DNA of 64,000 bases from Candidatus Zixiibacteriota bacterium (GTDB taxonomy: Bacteria > Zixibacteria > MSB-5A5 > GN15 > FEB-12). Below the pieces are notes generated by a model. It was not told where the DNA came from. It did no database searches and worked only from the letters and a program-made list of their open reading frames with translations. The stretch covers positions 62,001-126,000 of the forward strand of contig JAVEYB010000006.1 in the NCBI GenBank assembly GCA_034003725.1, written 5' to 3'. The stretch's first letter is position 1. Each line of letters starts with the position of its first letter. Position numbers and translations under genes: made by a program. Shown in pieces: positions 26,214 to 35,299 of the stretch.

Positions 26214-26301
26214 GTCGTGGCTCTCTTTCGGCTACACTTGCCTTGCCGAAGATGGGGTGCGATACCGGTCGTTCGCGGCAACCCGCGTCCACCCGCAAGT
26301 A

Positions 26302-26330
26302 ACTATAGTCCACAAGCCCGGCGAGGTCAA
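26302..26330 (-). promoter_or_regulatory. Sigma-70 promoter for PAS-LuxR gene
   Basis: Minus strand TTGACC (26330-26325), 17-base spacer, TATAGT (26307-26302); about 80 bases of leader to the start at 26213. Confidence 0.7.
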
Positions 26331-26354
26331 TCTGATTAACGACTCCGCGTCGAA

Positions 26355-26768
26355 TCAGAACACCAACCGGACGCCGAACTGATTGATCGACTCCGGTTCG
26401 AATGTCGAAATGACGCGCTGATAGTTCACGCTGACAAACGATGTCACCGGCTTGACAAACGATAGTTCCACGTAGTGGTCTTCATCGAGACCCGGTGTCA
26501 GGTCGTAGTTGTAATCGGCCGTGAATTCGATAGTGAACGAAGTCAGCACCTTGAACGAGTTTATGAGAACCAGCTGCAGCGTGTGACCCCGGTTGGCGCC
26601 GCTGTCATCGACGTTTGCGTAGACGGACAATTCGTTCGAGATCGGCTGGAAGCCAAACCGTTTCGAGCTGTCTTCCCAGGATGGAATGAGGCCGGACTGC
26701 GCCGACGCAGACCTTACGAAGAAGAGACTCAGTGCCGACATGCAGACGAGCAGAACAAGCTTGCGCAT
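26355..26768 (-). CDS. Exported hypothetical protein, probable outer-membrane strand-rich domain
   Basis: A protein of 137 residues with a clear signal peptide (about 1-23, ending SASA-Q). Alternating hydrophobic strands (TLQLVLINSF, SFTIEFTADYNYDL, HYVELSFVKPV, SVNYQRVI) lead to a C-terminal phenylalanine (GVRLVF) of the kind that marks outer-membrane barrel proteins. It is too short for a full large barrel. Family not recognised. A GGAGG-like site lies just before the ATG. Confidence 0.7.
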   Translation of the reverse strand: MRKLVLLVCMSALSLFFVRSASAQSGLIPSWEDSSKRFGFQPISNELSVYANVDDSGANRGHTLQLVLINSFKVLTSFTIEFTADYNYDLTPGLDEDHYVELSFVKPVTSFVSVNYQRVISTFEPESINQFGVRLVF

Positions 26769-26863
26769 GTAAGCCTCCTGTGTATTGGTTGAGAGATTGA
26801 CGGGAACGCGACGTCAGTATACGCCGGTCCAATCGGATGCGCAATTACTGGAAGAGCCCGCCG

Positions 26864-27601
26864 TTATGGACGAACGACGGTGAGAATACGGTCCGGCACG
26901 TTGGTGACAATCCCTGCGACGCCCTTGCGGGCGAGCAGCCGGGCCATGGCCGGACGGTCCACGGTCCAGACGATTATCGGCAACGCGAGCGAACGCATCT
27001 TGCGGACAAACCCGAAACGCAGCCTCCCCCAGTGAGGGGCTACAAATGTTGCGCCGCAGTGCGCAAGGCGACGCTCGATAGTGAGATCGCGCACCCGCGA
27101 TCGCAAGGCAACCGACCTCGGAGCCCCGATCAACAACCCCGCCTGCAGCGCGGAGTCGATTTGTCTCACGCGGGCTACCGTGGAATCCCGGAAGGACTTG
27201 AAGATCGCGTGGTCGGCGCTGTATCGGTCCAACACCTGCGCCACCACCGCCTCTTCATAACCGCTCTCCTTGAGTTCGATATCGAGCGCGATACGCCCGG
27301 CACACAAGGCCACCGTTTGCTCGAGCGTCGGAATCTCGTATCCCGCGCCGGCGGCGAGCCCGCATACTTCCCGATAGCTCTGCAGCGCGATCGGGATCGG
27401 GGATCCATCCACCGCCGGGTCGTGGTGTACGACAATTGTTCCGCATGCGGTTCGCCGGATATCGCACTCTATTGCGTCGGCGCCGATAGCGATGGCTCGC
27501 TCGAAAGACTCGAGCGTATTCTCGCGCGCCTGTTCCGACGCTCCCCGGTGGGCGATAACCAGCGGGAAAGTCCGCCGTTCAAGTGAACGAAATGAAATCA
27601 T
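26864..27601 (-). CDS. Glycerophosphodiester phosphodiesterase
   Basis: A protein of 245 residues of the GDPD TIM-barrel family. It shows the signature IAHRGASEQARENTLESF near residue 14, metal-binding DAIECDI, and the catalytic HHDP histidine. Such enzymes hydrolyse glycerophosphodiesters to glycerol-3-phosphate and an alcohol. No signal peptide is present, so it is probably cytoplasmic. The ATG at 27601 is favoured over an in-frame upstream start at 27619. Confidence 0.92.
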   Translation of the reverse strand: MISFRSLERRTFPLVIAHRGASEQARENTLESFERAIAIGADAIECDIRRTACGTIVVHHDPAVDGSPIPIALQSYREVCGLAAGAGYEIPTLEQTVALCAGRIALDIELKESGYEEAVVAQVLDRYSADHAIFKSFRDSTVARVRQIDSALQAGLLIGAPRSVALRSRVRDLTIERRLAHCGATFVAPHWGRLRFGFVRKMRSLALPIIVWTVDRPAMARLLARKGVAGIVTNVPDRILTVVRP

Positions 27602-27739
27602 GCCGTGCTGTCCGGGCACTGACTGCCGCAGAATCCTCCCGTGACAGCCCCATCATACGCAGAACCGACGTGCGATTCCAGCACTACCTTCGAGCCCGGC
27701 GCCCGCCATTGCCGGGCGCTATACGAGCGGCGCGTAGAA

Positions 27740-28543
27740 TCAGGCGCCGCCGGAAAGCCGCTCCAAAGCCATAATGATTTCCGCCGGTTCGGCACGCCTG
27801 CGATAATCGGGGTCCACGAACGCGTAACGAATGACGCCCTCGACATCGACAACGTACGTGACCGCAAGTGGGAGTTCCCACGACGCATCGCCGTTGTACG
27901 CCGGAAGGTCGAGCCGGCCGGCAAAAGCATCCTTAACTCCCGCAGGAATCGTATAGACGATCCCGAATTGCCGGGCGACCGCATTGCCCCGGTCAGACAG
28001 CACCACATACTCCAGCGACGACTTCTGCTTCGTGCTCAACGAGCTGTCGGGGAGTTCCGGGCTGATCGCCACCAGCGTTGCGCCCAGCTCGCGAATGCGA
28101 GGCAGGATGTCCTGCATGGCATTCAACTGAAGATTGCAGTATGGGCACCATCCGCCCCGATACCAGACCAGGACGACCGGTCCGCTGCCCAGCAGGGAAT
28201 CGAGTGAAACAGGGTTGCCCACGGCATTCGGCAGGGAAAACATGGGCGCCATGTCCCCTTCGGTCAGCGCAGTCTCCAACACGCCTGACTCCGCCACCTC
28301 GATCACGCCGCGTTCAAGCGTGTTCACCATTTCGGGAGGCGCGGTCTCGGAAAACTGCATCTTCATCCCATCGAGGTCGGCCTGAAGCGATGGCTGGGAA
28401 AGAGGCGGCTGTGGCGACGGCTGCGACTTCTCCTGCGACTGCTGCGTGTCACCGCCGCATCCGATCTGGACGAGGCATAACACTGCCATAAGCAGTATCC
28501 CGACCAGAGTCCTCGTTACAGAATGGGCTTCCCTGCTGATCAT
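27740..28543 (-). CDS. AhpC/TSA-family redoxin lipoprotein
   Basis: A protein of 267 residues. The lipoprotein signal ends CLVQIGC, followed by a low-complexity Ser/Gln/Pro linker, a helical region (about 50-95) and a thioredoxin-fold redoxin domain with GGWCPYC near residue 155. The CPYC motif and LVAISPELPDSS region place it among peroxiredoxin-like (PRX-like2) proteins. It probably reduces peroxides or disulfides at the periplasmic face. The ATG at 28543 has GGAAAGGA upstream. It is divergent from hsp20. Confidence 0.87.
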   Translation of the reverse strand: MISREAHSVTRTLVGILLMAVLCLVQIGCGGDTQQSQEKSQPSPQPPLSQPSLQADLDGMKMQFSETAPPEMVNTLERGVIEVAESGVLETALTEGDMAPMFSLPNAVGNPVSLDSLLGSGPVVLVWYRGGWCPYCNLQLNAMQDILPRIRELGATLVAISPELPDSSLSTKQKSSLEYVVLSDRGNAVARQFGIVYTIPAGVKDAFAGRLDLPAYNGDASWELPLAVTYVVDVEGVIRYAFVDPDYRRRAEPAEIIMALERLSGGA

Positions 28544-28696
28544 AGTGATTCCTTTCCGTGAAGGTTCTTCCCCTGCCTGATGTAACATCGTCCGCCGTTC
28601 GGGGTTTCATGGCGTGCGAGGACGGGACGCGAGGACAGTCGTCCGTGTGATCAGTCCCGCCGCGTGCGAGGTCACCAAGTCGAATCGGCAGTGCGG

Positions 28697-28763
28697 CTGT
28701 CAATGTGACATAGAAGATCGTCCATTGTGACACGCAAATCCGGTCAAAATGACAGTGCAATCC
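28697..28763 (+). repeat. Three direct repeats with 22-bp period
   Basis: TGTGACA at 28704-28710, TGTGACA at 28726-28732 and AATGACA at 28748-28754 are exactly 22 bases apart. Similarity extends to a GTC before and AATC after each core. The phasing is two helical turns, as expected for a cooperative binding array. Confidence 0.75.
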
Positions 28764-28830
28764 TGTCCGGATTCCGGGCAAAGAATGCAATTTATTGTAC
28801 GGCAATAACATGCCGAAACCGGCACAGTCT

Positions 28831-28858
28831 TTGACTCTCAATCGCTCGAAACTATCTC
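28831..28858 (+). promoter_or_regulatory. Promoter of hsp20
   Basis: TTGACT, 16-base spacer, TATCTC; predicted start about 23 bases before the hsp20 ATG. Confidence 0.6.
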
Positions 28859-28887
28859 AAAGAGCCAAACAAAAGGAGGAAAGACAC

Positions 28888-29319
28888 ATGAAGAGCCTTA
28901 TGAAACGCACTCCAGGTACCAACCGGTGGTTGGACCCGTTTTTTGAGGACTTCTTTTCCGTCCCGTCCATGTTCAACCGCTGGGAATCCGAGTACACTCC
29001 TCGCGTAGACATCGTGGATAAAAACGACTATCTATCGATGTCGTTCGAGGTGCCCGGAATGGACAAGAAAGACATCAAGGTACAGATCAAGGACAACATT
29101 CTGAGCATCTCCGGTAACCGCGAGAGCAGAATCGAAGAGAACGGCGACAGCTACGTGCGCCGCGAGATCCGAACCGGCTCGTTCTGCCGGCAGTTCACGC
29201 TTCCGCGGACGGTCGACACGAGTTCGATCAAGGCGGAGTACAAAAACGGTATTCTTGAAGTTCGACTGGACAAACGGGAAGAGGCCAAGCCGAAGGAAAT
29301 CGACATCAAGGTCTCGTAA
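28888..29319 (+). CDS. Hsp20 family small heat-shock protein
   Basis: A protein of 143 residues with a short N-terminal arm rich in Trp/Phe (NRWLDPFFEDFF) and an alpha-crystallin domain from about residue 40 (DYLSMSFEVPGMDKKDIKV, ISGNRESR, FTLPRTVD, YKNGILEVRL). It acts as an ATP-independent holdase. AAAGGAGG precedes the ATG at 28888. A DegP-type protease follows 110 bases downstream on the same strand, an apt protein-quality pair, with a hairpin between them. Confidence 0.93.
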   Translation: MKSLMKRTPGTNRWLDPFFEDFFSVPSMFNRWESEYTPRVDIVDKNDYLSMSFEVPGMDKKDIKVQIKDNILSISGNRESRIEENGDSYVRREIRTGSFCRQFTLPRTVDTSSIKAEYKNGILEVRLDKREEAKPKEIDIKVS

Positions 29320-29354
29320 TTCCTTCTCCCCGGAAGACACCAAAGCGCACGGTG

Positions 29355-29379
29355 ACGGCCGGCCGGCAAGGTCGGCCGT
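29355..29379 (+). terminator. Intercistronic hairpin between hsp20 and degP
   Basis: A 10-bp stem ACGGCCGGCC with one G-U pair and GGCAA loop, followed by TGCTGTTG. The T-tract is weak, so it may only attenuate read-through into degP. Confidence 0.5.
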
Positions 29380-29428
29380 TGCTGTTGATACACGGAACGA
29401 ACCGACGCCTTTGTGTGTACTTAGGAAC

Positions 29429-30934
29429 ATGGATACACAAACACATGAAACCGTCCGGGCCCGGCGCCTGGTCCTTCGCGGCGTACTGGTGAGCGCACTG
29501 CTGTTTGCGCTGGTCGCTGCTGTCGGTACCGGCGTGGCCCAGCAGCCGATCGGTCCGTCACCTGCCGGCCAGGATCGGCCTCTGATGACCCTTCGCGATC
29601 TCAATCGCGCCTTCATCGACCTCGCCGCTCAGGTGAAGCCGGCGGTAGTCACCGTGTCCACCGAACGGATCCTGACCATGCAGCGGCGCAGCCCGTTCAG
29701 TTCGCCGTTCGCAAACGATCCGTTTTTTGATTTCTTCTTCGGTCCGCGCGACAACCGCCGGCAGCCCGAAGAACAGGAGTACCGACAGGAAGGGCTCGGT
29801 TCCGGCGTGATTGTCAGCGCCGACGGCTATATCCTGACGAACAACCACGTCGTCGCAAGTGCTGACAGCATTTATGTCGGGCTCTACGACGGCAGCCGCC
29901 ACACCGCCGAAGTAGTGGGCACCGACCCGCAGACCGATATCGCGGTACTCCGGATCGATGCCGACAATCTCCCGTTCATTACGATCGGGAACAGCGACAG
30001 CCTGCAGGTGGGTGAGATCGTTCTGGCGATCGGATCGCCCATGAGCGAAAACCTCGCCGCGACCGTCACCCAGGGGATTGTCAGCGCCAAGGGGCGCTCG
30101 AATGTCGGCCTCGCCGACTACGAAGATTTCATTCAGACCGATGCCGCTATCAACCCGGGTAATTCCGGAGGCCCGCTGGTGAATCTCGACGGCACCCTGG
30201 TGGGGCTGAACACCGCGATTGTCAGCCGCTCCGGCGGCTTCCAGGGGATCGGATTCGCCGTACCGTCGAATATGGCCATGCGCGTCATGAACTCCCTTAT
30301 AAGCGAGGGACGCGTGGTGCGCGGCTGGCTGGGTGTCAGTATTCAGGATGTCGACGAGACTATCGCACAGGCCATGAAACTGCCGCAGACCACCGGCGCG
30401 CTGGTCGGCGATGTCAGCGAAGACAGCCCGGCGGCAAAAGCCGGACTCGAAGCCGGCGATCTTATCACGTCGGTCGATGGTCGTGAAATCAGGAATTCTT
30501 CGCAACTCCGCAACCAGATCGCCGCCACGCCGCCCGGCTCGTCGGTCAGACTTGGCGTTATTCGCAACGACCGGGCTATCACGCTGACCGTGACGCTCGG
30601 TGAACTTCCGTCGGAATTGGCCCGCGGCGGAGTGACAACCGATATCGAAGATATGCTCGGGTTTTCGGTGCAGACCATGAGTAACGATCTGGCGCGTCGA
30701 TATAATATCGATCAGCGTGCGACCGGTGTGGTGGTGACGTCACTGGACCCGCAGAGTCCCGCGTACGAGGCCGGTCTGCGCGAAGGCGACCTGATCCGGT
30801 CCGTGGAGCGCCAGCGTGTCCAGAGTTCCGATCAGTTTTACACGGTGATAAATGAGAAGAAGCGCGGCGACAGCGTGCTGCTTCGCGTCATTCGCGGAGG
30901 CAACGCGTTCTTCCTCGCCTTTGCGCTCAGATAA
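29429..30934 (+). CDS. DegP/HtrA-type periplasmic serine protease
   Basis: A protein of 501 residues. An N-terminal membrane/signal segment (about 13-38) is followed by a trypsin-like domain with the triad His in TNNHVV, Asp in TDIAVLRID and Ser in NPGNSGGPL, then two PDZ domains (about 285-375 and 400-495). It is typical of Do-like proteases that degrade or refold envelope proteins. The ATG at 29429 is the first sensible start before the signal sequence. It is downstream of hsp20 and may be partly co-transcribed. Confidence 0.95.
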   Translation: MDTQTHETVRARRLVLRGVLVSALLFALVAAVGTGVAQQPIGPSPAGQDRPLMTLRDLNRAFIDLAAQVKPAVVTVSTERILTMQRRSPFSSPFANDPFFDFFFGPRDNRRQPEEQEYRQEGLGSGVIVSADGYILTNNHVVASADSIYVGLYDGSRHTAEVVGTDPQTDIAVLRIDADNLPFITIGNSDSLQVGEIVLAIGSPMSENLAATVTQGIVSAKGRSNVGLADYEDFIQTDAAINPGNSGGPLVNLDGTLVGLNTAIVSRSGGFQGIGFAVPSNMAMRVMNSLISEGRVVRGWLGVSIQDVDETIAQAMKLPQTTGALVGDVSEDSPAAKAGLEAGDLITSVDGREIRNSSQLRNQIAATPPGSSVRLGVIRNDRAITLTVTLGELPSELARGGVTTDIEDMLGFSVQTMSNDLARRYNIDQRATGVVVTSLDPQSPAYEAGLREGDLIRSVERQRVQSSDQFYTVINEKKRGDSVLLRVIRGGNAFFLAFALR

Positions 30935-30962
30935 CACACCCCCGGTTTACAACTCACACTCG

Positions 30963-30991
30963 GCGCCGTCGGGCATTCTGCCTGACGGCGC
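30963..30991. terminator. Bidirectional terminator between degP and VOC gene
   Basis: A 13-bp stem starting GCGCCGTC with one G-U pair and a TTC loop, located between convergent genes. Confidence 0.7.
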
Positions 30992-31014
30992 TAAGCCGTT
31001 ACGCGTCGCGGCGG

Positions 31015-31488
31015 CTACTTCCCGTCGTATGCAGCCCGCAGTGCGGCGATATCGAGTTTGACCATCTGCATCATGGCCTGCATGACGCGATTCACTTTGG
31101 CCTGGTCTTTGTCCTGAATGAAATCCATAAACACGGCAGGTATGATCTGCCACGCCAGGCCGTACTTGTCCGTCAGCCAGCCGCACGCCATCGCCTGGCC
31201 CCCGTCGAGCAGTCGATCCCAATAGTGATCGACTTCTTCCTGCGACTCGCACCTTACGAGAAGGGAAACTGCGGGCGAAAACTTGAATTGCGGACCACCG
31301 TTCAGTGCGACAAATTCCTGCCCGAACAGAAGAAACGAGACGGTCATGACGGTTCCGGCCGGAACCGGCGCACCCTCGCCATAGCGACTGACATGTTTGA
31401 TTTTCGAATCTTTGAAGATCGACGTGTAAAATTGGGCTGCCTCTTCGGCCTGCCCGTCGAACCACAAAAAGGGCGTAACACGTTGCAT
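31015..31488 (-). CDS. VOC-fold PhnB-like protein
   Basis: A protein of 157 residues, PhnB/3-demethylubiquinone-methyltransferase-like glyoxalase fold: PFLWFDGQAEEAAQFY near the N-terminus, ALNGGPQFKFSPAVSL in the centre and WQIIPAVF. The classic metal ligands of glyoxalases are not all present, and such proteins mostly lack known function. ATG at 31488 with AAGGAGT upstream. Confidence 0.88.
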   Translation of the reverse strand: MQRVTPFLWFDGQAEEAAQFYTSIFKDSKIKHVSRYGEGAPVPAGTVMTVSFLLFGQEFVALNGGPQFKFSPAVSLLVRCESQEEVDHYWDRLLDGGQAMACGWLTDKYGLAWQIIPAVFMDFIQDKDQAKVNRVMQAMMQMVKLDIAALRAAYDGK

Positions 31489-31679
31489 CGATGACTCCTT
31501 TGTAGCGCTCTTGCGAGCATGTTTCCCCGCCCCGTCAAGCTACGTCCCGGGAAGCCGCTTCGCAATCACATTGTAGACTTTATCAGGTCACGTTCCCCAC
31601 GGTATATCAGACTAGTGTATTGTGCCTCTTCCAGTTGCGCCGCGACAAGGTCGCCCGGCGGTACCGTACTGCCGTCAGC

Positions 31680-31707
31680 CAAATACGGTAGTCCTGCGAT
31701 TGTTGCC
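31680..31707 (+). promoter_or_regulatory. Conserved upstream element, copy 1
   Basis: CAAATACGGTAGTCC, two bases, then CGATTGTTGCC. The same two blocks occur at 46331-46359 in front of the APC permease gene, there separated by three bases. This copy ends 63 bases before the hydrolase start at 31771. Confidence 0.6.
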
Positions 31708-31770
31708 CTGCCCGTTTATGCCGTTTCTATCCTCACGAGCAACGATCAACCTAAAACCAGGAGGTCTCTC

Positions 31771-33177
31771 ATGAACAAACGGGCATTCTTCACAGCGCTT
31801 GTCGCCGCCCTGTTGCTGATTTCGGCCGCAACCGGACAAGGTCTGCCGACCGGCGACCCGGGGCAATTCGGCCTCGATCCGGATCGACTTGAACGAATCG
31901 ATCGTCACTTTCAGGAGGAGCTGAGCGCCGGTGCTCTTCCCGGCGCGGTCGCGATAGTGGCGAGAGACGGCCACGTCGTGTATCAAGGAGTCTTCGGATA
32001 TGCCAACCGGGAATCCCATACGCCGTTGACGCCGGATTCATTTTTCCGTCTGGCGTCGATGACCAAACCGATTATCTCCGTGGCCACCCTGATGCTCCAC
32101 GAACAGGGGTATTTTCAACTGACCGATCCGGTCTCCCGGTTCATACCGGACTTCGCCCATCCGCGGGTGCTCGCGGAGTTCAGTTGGGATGACACGACTT
32201 TTACCGCGGTGCCGGCAAGTCGCGAGATCACGATCCACGACTTGCTTACCCACACGTCGGGGATCGGGTACGGGCTTTTCAATGACACTCTCGCGGCGCT
32301 GTACGCCAGGGCCGGCATCCCGGATCTTGTGACGGTCCGGGACAAGCGAATCGGCGAGGCTGTGCGCGCCCTTGCAACCCTGCCCCTGCTTCACAATCCG
32401 GGTGAAAAGTGGACGTACGGCTTAAGCGACGACGTTCTCGGATACCTTATCGAAGTCGTATCCGGGCAGCCTCTCGATCGGTTCCTCCGGGAGCGCGTGT
32501 TCCAGCCGCTGCGGATGTTCGACACCTACTTCTACCTTCCCGAGCGCAAGAAGGACCGGCTCGCGACACTGTACACCGAGAGAGACGGCGCTCTCGTACG
32601 GTGCAATCAGGAACGCATGGACGAACTCTTCACCGGCGTTTCCCCGGATTATCCTGTTGATGGTGCGCAGGTGTATTTCTCCGGTGGCGGGGGGCTTTCC
32701 TCGACCGCTGAGGACTACGCCCGGTTTGCTCAGATGCTGCTCAATCGCGGCGAGCTTGACGGCGTCCGCATACTCCGGCCGGAGACAGTCGACCGCATGA
32801 CGACCAACCAGATCGGCGACTTGCCTATCCAGTGGTGGACACAGTGCGGCTACGGCTACGGCGTCTGGGTCGCCAAAGACATACCCGGCGCCAATCAGAT
32901 TTGGAGCGCCGGTTCGTACGGGTGGGACGGCATCTTCAACACGGTCTATTGGGCTGATCCGAAAGAACGGCTGTTCGGAATTTTTATGAGCCAGGTGCTT
33001 CCAACGACCTACCAGTCGGATCAAATTCAGTCACTGGTCTATGACGCGCTCAATGCTGACTTTGCCGGCAGCGATGTCAAGTCCGCATCGGCGACTATCG
33101 CTCCTGCGGAGCACTTGATTGGTCCGGATCTCGTGTGGAATAGCGGTGGAGATCAGACTTTCCATCTGCTGGACTGA
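31771..33177 (+). CDS. Beta-lactamase-fold serine hydrolase
   Basis: A protein of 468 residues with a signal peptide (about 1-23) and a class C beta-lactamase/esterase domain. It shows the SxxK nucleophile motif SMTK near residue 92, HDLLTHTSG and a YGLSDD element at the Tyr position. Members are carboxylesterases, D-amino-acid peptidases or lactamases; activity cannot be assigned. The ATG at 31771 follows AGGAGG at proper spacing. A shared 28-base element lies upstream. Confidence 0.92.
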   Translation: MNKRAFFTALVAALLLISAATGQGLPTGDPGQFGLDPDRLERIDRHFQEELSAGALPGAVAIVARDGHVVYQGVFGYANRESHTPLTPDSFFRLASMTKPIISVATLMLHEQGYFQLTDPVSRFIPDFAHPRVLAEFSWDDTTFTAVPASREITIHDLLTHTSGIGYGLFNDTLAALYARAGIPDLVTVRDKRIGEAVRALATLPLLHNPGEKWTYGLSDDVLGYLIEVVSGQPLDRFLRERVFQPLRMFDTYFYLPERKKDRLATLYTERDGALVRCNQERMDELFTGVSPDYPVDGAQVYFSGGGGLSSTAEDYARFAQMLLNRGELDGVRILRPETVDRMTTNQIGDLPIQWWTQCGYGYGVWVAKDIPGANQIWSAGSYGWDGIFNTVYWADPKERLFGIFMSQVLPTTYQSDQIQSLVYDALNADFAGSDVKSASATIAPAEHLIGPDLVWNSGGDQTFHLLD

Positions 33178-33299
33178 CTCTTTCGAAACGCCGCACTCAT
33201 ATGTTGTATGCGGACGGCGGGGCCATCAGGAGCGCAGCCTGATGGTCCTGCCGTTCTTGTCTTACAGTGAGTGTGCATCGGGCTCGAGCACAGCCGACC

Positions 33300-33659
33300 C
33301 TACTCAGCCCTGGGGGTAAACAAGCCGAGAAGGTTCCCGTCGAGATCCTTGAAGTGCGCGTACCAGCCGGTCCCGGGGATTTCGCTCCTGGTGACGACGA
33401 TCCTGCCGCCTTCCTGCTCGATTCGCCGGCAGCAACCATCGATGTCTTCCACGTAGATATAGGGCACGATACCTCCGCCCGGCTTGACTGTGTCGGTGCG
33501 GTATATGCCTCCGCCGATCCCGCTCTCCCCGGACGAGAATGTTGCGTAGACGCTTTGACGAGGGTCGGTGAATTGCCAGTCAAACACGCGACTGTAAAAC
33601 GCCGCGGCCCGGGCGACGTTTGTGGAGCCAAGTTCGAGGTAAACGATCGGTCGTGGCAA
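33300..33659 (-). CDS. VOC family glyoxalase-like protein
   Basis: A protein of 119 residues, two-module VOC fold: YLELGSTNVARAAAFYSRVF, GGGIYRTD, YIYVEDIDGCCRRIEQEGG and WYAHFKDLDGNLLGLF. Members range from metal-dependent dioxygenases to resistance proteins; the role is unknown. The start is TTG at 33659 with GGAGGAG upstream. Confidence 0.87.
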   Translation of the reverse strand: MPRPIVYLELGSTNVARAAAFYSRVFDWQFTDPRQSVYATFSSGESGIGGGIYRTDTVKPGGGIVPYIYVEDIDGCCRRIEQEGGRIVVTRSEIPGTGWYAHFKDLDGNLLGLFTPRAE

Positions 33660-33693
33660 AAACCAGTCTCCTCCGGACGACCGAGGTTCCGTC

Positions 33694-35082
33694 CTACAGG
33701 CGCGCCAGCGCCTTCTCGTATGAGGTGAACCCCGGCACCGTATTCATGGCGAGTCGCGGCTTGTGAAATGCCGGGTTATCGCTAATGATCTTGAGCAGTT
33801 TTTCGCGCTCTGCAGGCGCGGCCAGATGCGCGATTCCGACCGCTCGCTCGCCCAGCGACAGGCCGCGCGGATCAAGCGCGCCGTTTTCGGTCACCAGGAT
33901 AACCTGGTCCGAAGGTGTGGCGGTTGTCGTAATTCCCGCCGGACAGAGATCGAGAATTTTCGAGATGCCCGCCTTGGTAGTGGACTTGAGAGCGATGATC
34001 GCCACGCCGTTCTTGGAAAACTGCGCCCCGCGGATGAAATCCGACTGGCCGCCGACACCACTGTAAATCTTGCGCGCATCGAGCGAGTCGGCCCACACGT
34101 TGCCGTGCAGATCGATCCCGATCGCCGAGTTGATCGTCACCATGCGCGGCTGCTCGGCGATACGGAAAACAGAATTGGTGTAGTTCGACGGGCGGCTTTG
34201 AACCGCGCTGTTGTACGATAGCCAGTCGTACCCGGCCTGATCCTCGGCGAGAAAGATCGACGAGATCGAGAAGTTGATGGCCTTCTTCCACCGGTTGCTG
34301 ACCACGCCCTTTTGCACCAGCCGTATCATGGCGCCCGCAAACAACTCGGTGTGAATACCGAGGTGCTTCACCCCGCGCTTCAAGATCGCGTCGGTGACCG
34401 CCTCCGGTACCTGTCCGATACCGTACTGCAGGGTCGAACCGGGCTCGCTGCCGGAACCGTCCTGAATGTACAGCGCGGCTATGATCTCTCCGATCCGCTT
34501 CGCCATGTCGTCCGGTGACGTTACGGGCGATTTGGGAAGAGGGTAGTCCGTATCGTAGATGTAGTCGATGTAGCTTTCGGGAATCGTGTCGCCCAGCACG
34601 AACGGCATCCGCGCGTTTCGCTCGGCAATGACCACCCCGCCGGACTCTTTGGCGACCTGCACGGCCTTGAGAACGCCCTCGACGGTTGTGCCGAGTACGT
34701 AGTTGCCCCCGCGGTCCGGTCCGGCAACCGAGACAAGGGCCACCGTGGGCTTGATCCGGTGCTTGACCCATTTCGGAATCTCGGACAAATGAAGCGGGTG
34801 ATATTTCGCCCATCCACGGTTGACCGCGTTTCGTGTAAGGTAGCTGTTGAAGATCACGCGATGCGTAAGCCTCTGACATCGCTCCTCGGAGAACAGCGCG
34901 TTGAGCGAGTCGTCCCCCAGCAACAGCACGGCGTACATCGAAACGTCTACTATCGACAGGTCTGCCGCCAGCTGCCGCAGCAAATCGCGTGGCGTCGCGG
35001 CGTTGCCGGCGCAGTAGATGACACTACCCGGTTTGATTACACCGGGATTGATCGCCTCGGACGGATGTTTGATCTTGATCAT
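33694..35082 (-). CDS. Acetyl-CoA hydrolase/4-hydroxybutyrate CoA-transferase family enzyme
   Basis: A protein of 462 residues, family I-type CoA-transferase with two Rossmann-like halves. Visible signatures are VIYCAGNAATPRDLL at the N-terminus, LQYGIGQVPEAV near residue 220 and the C-terminal VTENGALDPRGLSLGERA. Homologues exchange CoA between short acyl-CoAs and acetate, propionate, succinate or 4-hydroxybutyrate. It stands alone between a VOC gene and a hairpin; the substrate is not determinable. Confidence 0.9.
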   Translation of the reverse strand: MIKIKHPSEAINPGVIKPGSVIYCAGNAATPRDLLRQLAADLSIVDVSMYAVLLLGDDSLNALFSEERCQRLTHRVIFNSYLTRNAVNRGWAKYHPLHLSEIPKWVKHRIKPTVALVSVAGPDRGGNYVLGTTVEGVLKAVQVAKESGGVVIAERNARMPFVLGDTIPESYIDYIYDTDYPLPKSPVTSPDDMAKRIGEIIAALYIQDGSGSEPGSTLQYGIGQVPEAVTDAILKRGVKHLGIHTELFAGAMIRLVQKGVVSNRWKKAINFSISSIFLAEDQAGYDWLSYNSAVQSRPSNYTNSVFRIAEQPRMVTINSAIGIDLHGNVWADSLDARKIYSGVGGQSDFIRGAQFSKNGVAIIALKSTTKAGISKILDLCPAGITTTATPSDQVILVTENGALDPRGLSLGERAVGIAHLAAPAEREKLLKIISDNPAFHKPRLAMNTVPGFTSYEKALARL

Positions 35083-35141
35083 GGCCCATAGAGTACACGA
35101 CTAGACACTTTTCTTCAAGCGGAAAGTGCGGTTCAACACAA

Positions 35142-35175
35142 AGGTCGGGCCGCCGAGTGTCCGGCGGCCCGACCT
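35142..35175 (-). terminator. Terminator downstream of NifX-like gene
   Basis: Perfect 14-bp GC stem (starting AGGTCGGGCC) with 6-base loop; minus strand continues TTTGTGTT. A smaller perfect 7-bp hairpin (35238-35258) lies between it and the gene. Confidence 0.75.
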
Positions 35176-35299
35176 CTTGGGAGACGGCGGAGCCGAATTC
35201 CGGGGAGAAATCCGGCCCACCTTTGCTGCTGCGGCGAGTCGGTAAGTAGGATACCGACCCGTGAGTAACCCTAGTTCAGTTGGCTGAGCGGCGCGCGTA

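Larger units (their letters stand above)
28544..28887. other. Divergent control region between redoxin and hsp20
   Basis: About 340 bases without a gene. It contains three 22-bp-spaced TGACA repeats (28697-28763) and the hsp20 promoter at 28831-28858. No CIRCE element was seen. Confidence 0.6.
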
